Shown: in pieces, positions 8,668-16,551 of the stretch
Position numbering within the stretch: position 1 is the first letter of the stretch
Layout: each line of letters starts with the position of its first letter
Source of the DNA: Candidatus Cryosericum terrychapinii
Lineage (GTDB): Bacteria; Caldisericota; Caldisericia; Cryosericales; Cryosericaceae
Direction: 5' to 3'
DNA: 64,000 nt
Assembly: GCF_003570925.1 (NCBI RefSeq)
Contig: NZ_QXIS01000032.1
Coordinates: 1-64,000 of the forward strand
The notes under the pieces: generated by a model
What the model was told of the DNA's origin: nothing
The model's database searches: none
The model's input: the letters and a program-made list of their open reading frames with translations, nothing else
Made by a program: the position numbers and the translations under genes

Positions 8668-9243
8668 ATGAAGAAGCGAATGCTTGGTATTGTGATCGCA
8701 GTAATGCTGGGAGTCAGTGGTTGTGTGGCAGTTGCTCTTGCGCACGCCTCACGGCCTGATGTCCATCCAGAGAATACGTCTCAGGGTTCTCTCACGCGCA
8801 GCGGCACGGAGTACTTCACTTCGAAGATTGCCGACTTCGGCATGGAACTCAAGCCCCTCGACGGGGTGCCGAGCGTTACCGAAGACACGGCCATTGCCAT
8901 CGCAAAGCGCGAAGTAGGCGGCATCGATACGACCGCGGTGGATGCGGAACATATCACGGCCATGTACACCAGTTTCTCCGACTACCCCGCAGGCCCGGGC
9001 GAGTCTCCCTTGACGTTGCCCGGGACAACCAGGGTCATGAAAGAAGTCCCCGTCTGGATCGTGACCTTTCACGGCGTGTACATACCCCATTCCGGTCCCT
9101 GTATGATCGATGCCAGTGGCAACCGGATTCCTTCGACCAGGGATCCATGTGTGTTCGGAGACGCGAATGTCGTCCTCGATGCCGAGACGGGTGAAGTGCT
9201 CGAAGGCTTCAGCTACAACACCCCACCGGCAGCTCAGAACTAG
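8668..9243 (+). CDS. secreted or lipoprotein of unknown function, PepSY-like end
   Basis: A 191-residue exported protein. MKKR, a hydrophobic stretch and VSGC suggest a lipobox, although a signal-peptidase I site after AHA is also possible. Near residue 60 a TEDTAIAIAKREVGG segment and the C-terminal ANVVLDAETGEVLEGF resemble PepSY-type repeats. Start 8668 is chosen because AGAGGAGG lies just upstream; an in-frame ATG at 8620 has no such site. Divergent from the ECF sigma gene and preceded by motif a, so it is a likely regulon member. Confidence 0.7.
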   Translation: MKKRMLGIVIAVMLGVSGCVAVALAHASRPDVHPENTSQGSLTRSGTEYFTSKIADFGMELKPLDGVPSVTEDTAIAIAKREVGGIDTTAVDAEHITAMYTSFSDYPAGPGESPLTLPGTTRVMKEVPVWIVTFHGVYIPHSGPCMIDASGNRIPSTRDPCVFGDANVVLDAETGEVLEGFSYNTPPAAQN

Positions 9244-9317
9244 TGTCGGTGGCTCACCCGCGAGTCGATTCTCAGCAATGCAACCGCATGTCATTTCGAT
9301 GTTTTCACGGAATGTGT

Positions 9318-9346
9318 TTCTGACTTTTGAGGGGATCTTCGTTATA
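9318..9346 (+). promoter_or_regulatory. ECF-type promoter motif b
   Basis: TTCTGA at 9318-9323, 16 bp, then CGTTATA at 9340-9346. It is followed 47 bp later by motif c in the same direction. Its flanks closely resemble motif a (GATCT immediately before the -10 region in both). Confidence 0.6.
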
Positions 9347-9354
9347 TGAGTGAA

Positions 9355-9380
9355 GGGAGAAGTTTTCAGCAATTTCTCCC
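9355..9380 (+). other. hairpin between tandem promoter motifs
   Basis: GGGAGAA at 9355-9361 pairs with TTCTCCC at 9374-9380. The hairpin falls at the predicted start of a transcript from motif b, and its loop contains the -35 box of motif c. It might attenuate the upstream transcript or make the two promoters interact. Confidence 0.4.
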
Positions 9381-9393
9381 CTATCGCGTTATA
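9365..9393 (+). promoter_or_regulatory. ECF-type promoter motif c
   Basis: TTCAGC at 9365-9370, 16 bp, then CGTTATA at 9387-9393. The TTCAGCAA core matches motif e exactly over 8 bp. It is expected to drive the small ORF at 9456 and/or the secreted protein at 9720. Confidence 0.6.
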
Positions 9394-9455
9394 GGTATGA
9401 AAGGGAATGGAAACGAGGCACGGGTCATGAGTGTGAGAGAGTAAGCACGAAGAGT

Positions 9456-9695
9456 GTGAGCCCCACTGCCGGAACTGCGGCAGGCGTTTCGTTCAAGGAA
9501 GACATCATTCGATGGGTGTGCAATGAGAAAGAATCAAGCTCAAGCAGTCTTACGAACGCTGTTGCATCCAGCCTGCAATGGATGGATTCCCAAGGAACAT
9601 GGCAGTCTGGATGGAATGGTGCCTATTTCTATGTCGTTCCGCCGGCATCTGCATCTTGGGTCACCCAGTATCAAAGTGTTTCCAGCAGTCAATGA
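9456..9695 (+). CDS. small hypothetical protein, possible gene remnant
   Basis: A 79-residue ORF from a GTG without a clear ribosome site, ending 24 bp before the next gene. The C-terminal half (SLQWMDSQGTWQSGWNGAYF) reads like real protein, with Ser-rich stretches on both sides. No family is recognised. The frame stays open upstream of the GTG, so the true start is uncertain, and it may be the tail of a decayed secreted protein. It lies downstream of tandem motifs b and c. Confidence 0.35.
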   Translation: MSPTAGTAAGVSFKEDIIRWVCNEKESSSSSLTNAVASSLQWMDSQGTWQSGWNGAYFYVVPPASASWVTQYQSVSSSQ

Positions 9696-9719
9696 GATGG
9701 CCGACACAAGGGAGGTTCC

Positions 9720-10205
9720 ATGAAGAGAAGAAGAGTACTGGGTTCACTTGCAGTGATGTGTGCGGTGCTGGTTGCTGCCACCCTGGTTTTTGTGAATGCG
9801 GGGCGTTTTCAGAGAGTCCCCAAGGCTGAAGCAGCACCGATCGAGATCGCAACAACGCTTCCGTCGTGGAAGGGCACGAGTCTTCGTGACATGGCGGTGA
9901 AGTGGGCCGCACTCTGCGGTGAAGAACATCCCACGGACATACGATTTGTGGAAACCACACGGCAAAAAGCAGCAAAACTGCTGCATGGCGCCAGAGTAGA
10001 CAGCGATAATGCCTGTTATGCGGTAGTTTTGCACGGGAATTTTGTCGACACAAAGGCGTTTACGCCCGATGGCCGAAGCATTTACGGAACGACGATGACT
10101 TTTATTGTTCGCAGTTCAGATGGGGCCATGACAGATTTTGGGCTCAACGATCTGCCATATGCTGATCTTGATACTCTGGGTACTGTCAAAGCCATTGCTC
10201 CATAG
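9720..10205 (+). CDS. secreted hypothetical protein
   Basis: A 161-residue protein with a signal peptide (MKRRRVLG, hydrophobic core to about residue 27). The mature part has no recognised domain; it contains two Cys (ALCGEEH and DNACYAVV), which could form a disulfide. A GGGAGG ribosome site lies 7 bp upstream of the ATG. It probably belongs to the motif b/c transcription unit together with the ORF at 9456. Confidence 0.65.
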   Translation: MKRRRVLGSLAVMCAVLVAATLVFVNAGRFQRVPKAEAAPIEIATTLPSWKGTSLRDMAVKWAALCGEEHPTDIRFVETTRQKAAKLLHGARVDSDNACYAVVLHGNFVDTKAFTPDGRSIYGTTMTFIVRSSDGAMTDFGLNDLPYADLDTLGTVKAIAP

Positions 10206-10220
10206 GGCGGACGCCTTCAA

Positions 10221-10347
10221 GTTCTGGCATTTCGGACCTTTTGTCCTGCAAGTTAGCAAAGACATCGCCACCGCGTTACACTATTGTCGGAGGGTGTGAT
10301 CTCCGCTGCGACGCCGCACCGATATGGCGTGCTGACCCGGGTTTCGA
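10221..10347 (+). other. conserved leader element, copy L1
   Basis: About 127 bp that align almost base for base with copies at 13879 and 36685: a GGCATTTC block, CCTGCAA, GGAGGGTGTGATCTCCGC, a CGCC/GGCG hairpin and GCTGAC. Two short hairpins are possible (GGAG/CTCC and CGCC/GGCG). It precedes the PQQ-like lipoprotein gene rather than one of the other paralogues, and lacks the extended GTTGGAGGCGCAT ribosome site of the others. Confidence 0.55.
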
Positions 10348-10386
10348 TTTGCCATTGGATCAAGAGAGAAGAAGAGGGGGCAAGAA

Positions 10387-12207
10387 ATGGACACGAACAG
10401 ACAATCACAGAAACGTGTATGGGTTATTGCAGGACTGCTCGTACTGGCACTGTCCAGTACTGCCATAACTGGATGCCAGAGTCGGACAGATCCAGCGACT
10501 GTTGAACCTCAGAACCAGACAACCTCCGGGATTGTTAACAGCACATTTGTCGATGTAGATGGCCTGTTTGTGACGCCCACGAAGGTTATCGTCTCGTACC
10601 CCACCGAGAATGTGGACTTGGGTTATGACGCTTGCGCCGGCGGGCCACAGCTGCTGGACGGTACTCTATATACGTTCACGTACCATGGCAGAAGTGACGG
10701 CTATGATGATACGTGGACGACAGCATGGGACCAGACAACGGGCAAGAAGCTCTGGTCGGCATGCACCAACGCAGACACACTCAGCAACGCCGCCTTTCAT
10801 TCGGATGGGAAGCACCTTTTCTATGTCAGTGCCGTTTTGAGTTTCGATAGCAAGTTATCCAGGACTGCAACATCCAGGTCTATCGCGTGTCTTGACAAGG
10901 CGACCGGCGCCATGCTCTGGAAGAATGACATGACGGTCGCCTCGCCATTCATGTTTCAATTTTACAGCGATATTGCCATGCATATCAACAAGCAGAGCAA
11001 CACGATTGACCGAGTCTACATTCTTGGCGAAGAGGTAGAGCAGTTGCCCCTTCCTCCAGATAATCAAACGACATTCCTGGAGGTGACGCCAAAGGTGCGC
11101 AATCCCGGCATCTACATCCTTGATGGAACCAACGGGAAGCTACTAGGTCGCATTGACTTGCCTGCACTTTTTACCGGCTCCCTCTACGGTGGACAGTTAC
11201 TGTGCGATGGCACAACATTATACGCCATTATCTCTGAATCTACTGAAGTTGAATCGCCTGCCGAGAGGTCTTTTCTTGTGGCATTTGACCTTACAAGGAA
11301 CAAGATGTTATGGAAAGAAAGTATTGATGGAGAAGGCACAGATCTCGTCAAGCAAGGCAACATACTAGTTTTCATTCACAGTGCTGCGAGTATTAATGAC
11401 TGGATCGACGTATGGCAGATCGATGCCACGGCAACTTCCGCTAAACGGCTCTGGACACGGAAAACTGGAGAGTCCCAGAGTGCGTACCATGTTTTCTCAT
11501 TCGCCGTTGACAATACGTTTGTCTATCTTCAAGGAGACAAGGGGACGCTTAGAGCTCTGGAACTCGCAAACGGGAATGAAGCATGGGAGCAACGGTTTGT
11601 ATCGTACAAAACAGGTGGATTGGATATGCCGCAAAATCTGTATCCAAATATGACTTTAACCATAACAAGAGACATTCTGTATGTTGAAGATGGTGGTGGA
11701 CTTGTAGCAGCTCTTGACCCTGCTACTGGCGACGAATTCTGGAACAAGCGTGTCTCTCAGGTGGGCTGGGGTCAGACTCATACCGCCAATATGTTTGTGA
11801 TGCAGGTGGTGGACAAAGGACTCCTTATCATTGCCTGGGATGGTAATGTCAAATTGTGGGCTATCGACGCAGAAAGTTCAGCGGCGGCAGAAAAAGTAAT
11901 CAAAGAATATTATAAGTGCGTGAATGAGAAAAATGCTGCTGGAATGAAACAATATACGATTCCCGGCTTGGGGAACCCGTGGGAATTTGATAAGCTTGAG
12001 TATGCGAACTTGATAAGCGTTAGTGAGAGACAATCGCGAGAAGCAGGCATGAAAGTATTTGTGGTCATACTTGATGTCAAATATAAGCAGGGAGATGCGG
12101 GAGGTTCAGTAGAACCCAGTGGAAAATACACTTGGTACTATCTACTGAAAAGAGACAACGCGACTTCTCCATGGCTCATCTGTGACTGGGGCGGCGATGA
12201 ATACTAA
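10387..12207 (+). CDS. PQQ-like beta-propeller lipoprotein
   Basis: A 606-residue exported lipoprotein: positively charged start, hydrophobic segment, lipobox AITGC near residue 30. Repeated blades with the pattern LDKATGAMLWK, TNGKLLGRI, FDLTRNKMLWKE, LANGNEAWEQ and LDPATGDEFWNK identify a PQQ-binding-like propeller (about residues 70-500). The last 100 residues (AAEKVIKEYYKCVNEKNAAG) look like an NTF2-like domain. It probably acts at the cell surface as a binding or scaffold protein. It follows leader copy L1. Confidence 0.7.
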   Translation: MDTNRQSQKRVWVIAGLLVLALSSTAITGCQSRTDPATVEPQNQTTSGIVNSTFVDVDGLFVTPTKVIVSYPTENVDLGYDACAGGPQLLDGTLYTFTYHGRSDGYDDTWTTAWDQTTGKKLWSACTNADTLSNAAFHSDGKHLFYVSAVLSFDSKLSRTATSRSIACLDKATGAMLWKNDMTVASPFMFQFYSDIAMHINKQSNTIDRVYILGEEVEQLPLPPDNQTTFLEVTPKVRNPGIYILDGTNGKLLGRIDLPALFTGSLYGGQLLCDGTTLYAIISESTEVESPAERSFLVAFDLTRNKMLWKESIDGEGTDLVKQGNILVFIHSAASINDWIDVWQIDATATSAKRLWTRKTGESQSAYHVFSFAVDNTFVYLQGDKGTLRALELANGNEAWEQRFVSYKTGGLDMPQNLYPNMTLTITRDILYVEDGGGLVAALDPATGDEFWNKRVSQVGWGQTHTANMFVMQVVDKGLLIIAWDGNVKLWAIDAESSAAAEKVIKEYYKCVNEKNAAGMKQYTIPGLGNPWEFDKLEYANLISVSERQSREAGMKVFVVILDVKYKQGDAGGSVEPSGKYTWYYLLKRDNATSPWLICDWGGDEY

Positions 12208-12260
12208 TATGCAGCGTGCTGACGGCTCTGGTGACCAGGTTCCACTCCAAGACTGGGCCG
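12206..12260 (+). other. partial leader element, copy L5
   Basis: Only the second half of the leader is present (GTGCTGACGGCTCTGGTGAC then CAGGTTCCA), lying between the PQQ-like gene and the small membrane protein. It lacks the upstream hairpins and the usual GGAGGCGCAT ribosome site. Confidence 0.45.
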
Positions 12261-12276
12261 AAGAATGGGGGCGTTC

Positions 12277-12741
12277 ATGAGTGATCAGGAAGACCCCATA
12301 AGAACCACAGTCAAACAGGTGCACCAATGGACGACCCTAGACAAACAGAAACTAACCAAGCTTTCTTCAAGGCGACGTGCTCGTTGGGCGATTGTCCTTG
12401 CAACCTGGGTAGCGACACATGTGCTGCTGTTCTGGTCACTAGACCTGGGGCCGGCGGTAACAACAGCAGATGCGACCTCGCACGTTTCCTTGGGATTGCC
12501 GTTTCCCTTCCTGTATCAGGATCAGGCGTGGCAGTATTGGGACAAAGTCCCCATGAGAGCCCATTTCGTTTCTCCTTACGAGTTTCCCACCCATATGATC
12601 TTGCCCAACTACTTTCTTGATCTCGCCTTGGTTTGGGGAAGTCTCCTCCTGATCACATTGCTGATCCTGTGGGTGATACGAAAAGTAAGACTTCTGAAGG
12701 CGTATATCTTGCTTAAGACGCCGCATGATACGGCGCGCTGA
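12277..12741 (+). CDS. small membrane protein of unknown function
   Basis: A 154-residue protein with two transmembrane segments (WAIVLATWVATHVLLFW near residue 40 and LALVWGSLLLITLLILWVI near 120) and an outside loop of about 60 residues. No family is recognised. ATG 12277 or 12265 may be the start; neither has a strong ribosome site. Its last codons (TPHDTAR) are read from the first hairpin of leader copy L4, so the gene's 3' end appears to have been formed or replaced by that repeat. Confidence 0.55.
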   Translation: MSDQEDPIRTTVKQVHQWTTLDKQKLTKLSSRRRARWAIVLATWVATHVLLFWSLDLGPAVTTADATSHVSLGLPFPFLYQDQAWQYWDKVPMRAHFVSPYEFPTHMILPNYFLDLALVWGSLLLITLLILWVIRKVRLLKAYILLKTPHDTAR

Positions 12742-12805
12742 CGGCTGTGGGGACCGGGTTTCAATTCACCATACTTGTTGAAGGCACGTGTTGGAGGCGC
12801 ATAGT
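12719..12805 (+). other. leader element, copy L4 (shortened)
   Basis: Contains the CGCCG/CGGCG hairpin, CGCGCTGACGG, GGGACCGGGTTTCA and the downstream TTGAAGGCACGTGTTGGAGG block ending at an ATG. The first part of the long leader is missing, and its 5' end overlaps the coding end of the preceding gene. Confidence 0.55.
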
Positions 12806-13309
12806 ATGAGCACAGACAGATTGGTCAGATTCATCGCTGTCGGTATAGTCTTGTTGCTCGTTGTCTCTATTGCCGGGTTTTTCTTGTATCGGGCACCCAC
12901 AAGGTCGTTGCCGAATGAAGCGGACATCAACGCGATCTACCAGGTTGTCGGTGAATTTGGGGCGCGCCTGAAGGATGTGGTCATCACCACGTCCGACCAG
13001 AACGTGATTACCGCGGTGGACTTCAACTTGAAGCAGCTCATTACTGACCGACTGTATCAGGTATTTGTGCAGGACAAGATCAGGATCCCAGGAAGATACG
13101 TGTCAAGCCCATGGCCGGAACGCATTGAGATTGTCTCCGTACAGATGCTGGATAGCGGGTCTTACACGGTGAACGGAAGCCAAATCGTGATGACCGACGA
13201 TACACTGGCTCACGGCGGCAATGCAGGAGAGACACCCATCACACTTACGCTCAAGAAGGTCAACGGCACATGGCTTATTGACGACGTGACGGGAGGACCA
13301 AAGGCATGA
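12806..13309 (+). CDS. membrane-anchored NTF2-like family protein (module N)
   Basis: A 167-residue protein with one N-terminal transmembrane anchor (LVRFIAVGIVLLLVVSIAGF) and an outside domain ending in GNAGETPITLTLKKVNGTWL, an alpha-beta pattern suggesting an NTF2-like fold. The start is the ATG after GTTGGAGGCGCATAGT; the in-frame TTG upstream lies in that ribosome site. A paralogous domain forms the N terminus of the protein at 38472, and a deletion derivative sits at 14051. Function unknown. Confidence 0.65.
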   Translation: MSTDRLVRFIAVGIVLLLVVSIAGFFLYRAPTRSLPNEADINAIYQVVGEFGARLKDVVITTSDQNVITAVDFNLKQLITDRLYQVFVQDKIRIPGRYVSSPWPERIEIVSVQMLDSGSYTVNGSQIVMTDDTLAHGGNAGETPITLTLKKVNGTWLIDDVTGGPKA

Positions 13310-13335
13310 CAAGCGTACTGTTGGAGGCGCATACC

Positions 13336-13869
13336 ATGACAACAACGAAATCACGATCCTGTTCAATAACGGCTACGTTCATGATCGTCCTGCTTGCAGT
13401 GGTTCTTGTGGCGGGTTGCTCGCCAAGAGTCGTTGGAACAGTTGAGGTTCCCGTGGGAGATGACTTGACGACGCCTAGTGCGGAAGGAACGTCTGTGTCT
13501 CCCTATGGAGATATCATTGCTCTGTCAATTCTCAAGGAAGAAGGGAAATATCCTTCAGACTTCTCTGTCACTGTGAAGGTTCTGGAAGTTCTCAATACGA
13601 GATCCGTCAGAGGGGAGATTATGCCTCCTATTCCATTTGGGGAGCTGCAGCAAGGGAACATGATATATCTCTATCTCTGTACTCCCTTGTCAGAGAAGGC
13701 AGACAAGCTTTCCGACGGCACGATAGTGTACAAGGGCAACGGATATCCGCAGATCGTTGCCGCAAGACACTATGATGTGACCGGAGTTCTCCAGCCTGGT
13801 TGGCAAGATTATCCTTTTGTCTACGTTCCCACCGCGAGTCAGATCAAGCAGACTTCATCGGGGAACTAG
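13336..13869 (+). CDS. lipoprotein, module A
   Basis: A 177-residue lipoprotein with lipobox VAGC near residue 29. The mature domain starts VEVPVGDDLTTP and continues through FSVTVKVLEVLNTRSVRGEI to GYPQIVAARHYDVTGVLQPG. The same domain occurs internally in the larger protein at 36863 (VPVGDDMATQ, VKVINVLDTRTIRVEI, YSISGVLQPYW). The start follows a GTTGGAGGCGCATACC ribosome block identical in style to its neighbours. No known family is recognised. Confidence 0.65.
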   Translation: MTTTKSRSCSITATFMIVLLAVVLVAGCSPRVVGTVEVPVGDDLTTPSAEGTSVSPYGDIIALSILKEEGKYPSDFSVTVKVLEVLNTRSVRGEIMPPIPFGELQQGNMIYLYLCTPLSEKADKLSDGTIVYKGNGYPQIVAARHYDVTGVLQPGWQDYPFVYVPTASQIKQTSSGN

Positions 13870-13878
13870 AGTCGGATC

Positions 13879-14050
13879 GGCATCTCTAACTCTCTCCTGC
13901 AGATCAGTCAAAATATCATCACTGTGTTACGCTTGTGGTGGAGGGTATGATCTCCGCTGCGACACCTTATGGATGCGGCATGCTACCGACTCTGGTGACC
14001 GGGCTCCTGTCCACCACTCTCGTTGAAAGTACGTGTTGGAGGCGTATCTC
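13879..14050 (+). other. conserved leader element, copy L2 (full length)
   Basis: Full-length copy of about 170 bp: CCTGCAGATCAGTCAAAA, GGAGGGTATGATCTCCGC, GCTACCGACTCTGGTGACC, GTCCACC and CGTGTTGGAGGCG directly before the start at 14051. The GGAG/CTCC hairpin is kept, but the CGCC/GGCG hairpin is broken here (CACC/GGCA). Confidence 0.55.
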
Positions 14051-14272
14051 ATGAATACGAACGGACTAGTCAGGTTTATTGCAGTAGGCATCGTGTTGCT
14101 GCTAGTGATCGTTTCTGTCCAGAAGGAGGACGACACGTCGTACACAGTAAACGGAAAGATTATCGGGATGACCAGCGTTGAGATGACGCAGGGCGGTAAT
14201 GCGGGAGAGACATCCATTACGTTCACGCTCAAGAAGGTCAAGGGCACATGGCTCATTGATGAGGTGAAGTGA
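14051..14272 (+). CDS. internally deleted copy of module N protein
   Basis: A 73-residue ORF joining the transmembrane anchor (LVRFIAVGIVLLLV) directly to the last third of the module N domain (YTVNGKIIGM, GGNAGETSITFTLKK, GTWLIDEV). Compared with the 12806 protein about 90 residues are missing in frame. It keeps a full leader and ribosome site and so is probably expressed, but may be a decaying duplicate. Confidence 0.55.
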   Translation: MNTNGLVRFIAVGIVLLLVIVSVQKEDDTSYTVNGKIIGMTSVEMTQGGNAGETSITFTLKKVKGTWLIDEVK

Positions 14273-14299
14273 CGCGACAACTCTCCTTATACGATAAGG

Positions 14300-14366
14300 A
14301 GCCGATGCTGGCAACTGGGTTCCTGTCCACTGCTTCTAATGAAAGCACCCGTTGGAGGCATGCAAC
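14300..14366 (+). other. leader element, copy L7 (diverged)
   Basis: CCGATGCTGGCAACTGGGTT, CCTGTCCACT, GAAAGCACCCGTTGGAGG, then the ATG at 14367. An 8-bp hairpin (CTCCTTAT/ATAAGGAG, 14281-14299) lies just 5', where other copies have the CGCC/GGCG hairpin: different bases, but still paired. Confidence 0.5.
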
Positions 14367-15506
14367 ATGAAAACAACGAAATCACGATCCTGTTCAATGG
14401 TCGTCACGTTCATGAGCATCCTGCTTGTCATAGTTCTTTTGGCAACAGGTTGCGCACAGAAAGTTGTTAAAGTAGAAGGACCACAGATCAACATGATGCT
14501 GGAAACCAATTTCACATCGTCGGAATACGATGCGAGTTCACTTCTTCTGTGGAATATTGGGCAAAACACACTGCAGAGCTCTGACACATCCGTCGTACAT
14601 GTGAGTGATTTCAATAATGGGGGAATACTGTGCTGGCAACCTGGTTCACCCGTTCGAGTCGTTCAACAATGGAGTTACCTGAGCAAGAAACCACTCTTGA
14701 CGACGACATCCAAGGATGTGGATCTTCTGGTTCCACCCGCGGGGATGCAGTACTTGGTCAGAAAAGATGGTGGTATCAGACGGTGGTATGCTTCAGACGA
14801 GAATGCTTTTGTGAGCGTTCCCGCGCAACCAGGTTTACTCAATGAGACGCCTGGCACTAAGACTATCACAATAACAGAGCAGGGCGTTGCTTCCGGTTCA
14901 AAGGCACAGATACTGACTGTCCCCCTTCCCTCTGGGCTTACGCAGATGGTCGTGGAATATGGAAGCGGCAGCATTGAAAAGGGATTTGTTCTCTTTGATG
15001 CAACAGAGCCCAACGCGACGTTGCCGCGCTTCATCTTGCTTCTTCGTCTGAACAGCGGTAAAGCAACGTGGTTATGGTGCGACGACGCATTCGGTGGAAT
15101 CATTACTTCAGACCAGGGTTCGAGTTTTGCACGTGTCGGATCACTCCTCTATTTTACTCATACTGATATGAAAATCGGTTGCATTGATACATCAGCGACC
15201 TCGCTTTCAGTAACATTGCCAGAAACAATCAATACGCTCCTCGCCAAACTTCATCGTGAACAGCCTACCGATGCTCCGTACAATGTGCAGGCTCAGCTGG
15301 CAAGCGACAATGGTACGTTGATTATTGAGTATCCCGATGCCAATTGGAACGGTCTGTATTATGCCGTAGACGCATCTGGAACAGTTCTTGGAAGCCTTCG
15401 TTCAGACAAGACTTCGATAACAAGTTTTGACGCGAAGGGGAAGCAGGGCTCCTCCATTAACACACCAGGGAGTATCTCCTCTCCTTCCATCGGCCTCTTT
15501 CAATAG
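14367..15506 (+). CDS. lipoprotein, module B
   Basis: A 379-residue lipoprotein with lipobox ATGC near residue 29, then KVEGPQINMM and a beta-rich domain: VRVVQQWSYLSKKPLLTT, RRWYASDENAFVSVP, QAQLASDNGTLIIEYPD, TSITSFDAKGKQGSSI. It is closely similar along its whole length to the C-terminal two thirds of the protein at 36863. No database family is recognised. The start is set by the upstream GTTGGAGG block. Confidence 0.65.
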   Translation: MKTTKSRSCSMVVTFMSILLVIVLLATGCAQKVVKVEGPQINMMLETNFTSSEYDASSLLLWNIGQNTLQSSDTSVVHVSDFNNGGILCWQPGSPVRVVQQWSYLSKKPLLTTTSKDVDLLVPPAGMQYLVRKDGGIRRWYASDENAFVSVPAQPGLLNETPGTKTITITEQGVASGSKAQILTVPLPSGLTQMVVEYGSGSIEKGFVLFDATEPNATLPRFILLLRLNSGKATWLWCDDAFGGIITSDQGSSFARVGSLLYFTHTDMKIGCIDTSATSLSVTLPETINTLLAKLHREQPTDAPYNVQAQLASDNGTLIIEYPDANWNGLYYAVDASGTVLGSLRSDKTSITSFDAKGKQGSSINTPGSISSPSIGLFQ

Positions 15507-15560
15507 GATGTTTCATAAGCATCACGCATAGCGAAGGACTCATCCCTGTTCATACAAGAG

Positions 15561-15587
15561 CCGGATCAGATACACTGATCCGGTTTT
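15561..15587 (+). terminator. Rho-independent terminator
   Basis: A 9-bp stem, CCGGATCAG (15561-15569) with CTGATCCGG (15575-15583), 5-base loop, then TTTT. It ends the lipoprotein island transcript. Confidence 0.8.
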
Positions 15588-15645
15588 GTTGTAGAACCCT
15601 CCATGTCCAGCAGAAGAGCCCGTGAGCATACGCCCACGGGTGAGC

Positions 15646-16287
15646 TTAGCCAATATCGTGCTTCATATTCTTCTGTATGGGTCGACAGACGGCGTACGCG
15701 GCGACTCCGCCGATGATCGCTTCGGGAATGCCGCTCGTCAGGATGGTCAGGCCGATCAATCCGAGGAGCAGGTTGAACCCTTTCCCCAGCACCGTTGCGT
15801 AGTTATGCCCGAAGAAGACGTAGATGCCCCCCAGGACTCCCAGGGTGTTCACGAGACTGCCCAGCGCTCCGCTGAGGCCGTAGACGACGCCACTTTTCCA
15901 GTTCAAGCGGGTAAACAGCTTGAAGCAGGCACCCGCTACGACGCCGACCAGGATCCTCGGTACGAAACAAATGACCAGGCTCCACACATTTCCATGCGTG
16001 GCCCCGAGCATGTAGAACGGAGTGAAGACAAACGCGACCAGAGGGTTCGGCGGTGTGAACGTCCAGACCAGGAAGCTGAACAGGCCGGCGAATGCCCCCA
16101 TACAGGCGCCCGCGCCGGTGCCGAGAAGGATGGCCGTGATGATGACGGGAACCATGCCGAGCGTCGCGACGATCGGTCCCACCGCCGGAAGGGAGCCGAG
16201 TGGTGTAAAGCAGACCACGGCCTCAATAGCGAGAAGCATGGCGAATTGGGTCAAAGTGACAGTTTTTCTTTTAAGTGGTGTTTTCAT
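15646..16287 (-). CDS. ECF transporter S component (vitamin uptake)
   Basis: A 213-residue membrane protein with about six hydrophobic segments and an N-terminal TQFAMLLAIEAVVCF, the typical first helix of energy-coupling-factor S components. PAVGPIVATLGMVPVIIT and FVFTPFYMLGATHGN fit the family. The substrate vitamin cannot be assigned. No EcfA/EcfT genes are nearby, so it probably shares a distant energising module. The ATG at 16287 follows TGGAGGTT; the longer ORF start at 16374 lacks a ribosome site. Confidence 0.75.
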   Translation of the reverse strand: MKTPLKRKTVTLTQFAMLLAIEAVVCFTPLGSLPAVGPIVATLGMVPVIITAILLGTGAGACMGAFAGLFSFLVWTFTPPNPLVAFVFTPFYMLGATHGNVWSLVICFVPRILVGVVAGACFKLFTRLNWKSGVVYGLSGALGSLVNTLGVLGGIYVFFGHNYATVLGKGFNLLLGLIGLTILTSGIPEAIIGGVAAYAVCRPIQKNMKHDIG

Positions 16288-16551
16288 GCCAAACCTCCAT
16301 GTAACAGAGTGCGGCATCCTCGGCGCAACAGTCGCGGCCGCTTCCCGGCACGGAGAAGGCGGCGATGTCGTCATACGAGACCACCTTACTGAGGGGTCTA
16401 GTATTTATTGTAGCAGGTTTTCTGCAGCGAGGGTCTATACTGGTGCCGCGCGAGGTTGGATGTCCGGAGCGCGAGGTGACATGAATGGGTGATGTGATGC
16501 CGGGGGCAGCTGCAAGATTAAAGTCATGCTATACAACATAGGAGGGATGAC
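16288..16551. other. divergent intergenic region, no gene seen
   Basis: Upstream region of two divergent genes. A TATACAAC sequence near 16530 could be a -10 for the peptidase. I compared the minus-strand leader with TPP and THF riboswitch signatures and found neither. Confidence 0.4.

Noticed and set aside
16288-16551. Vitamin riboswitch before the ECF S component
   Set aside because: I looked for TPP and THF signatures in the minus-strand leader and found none.
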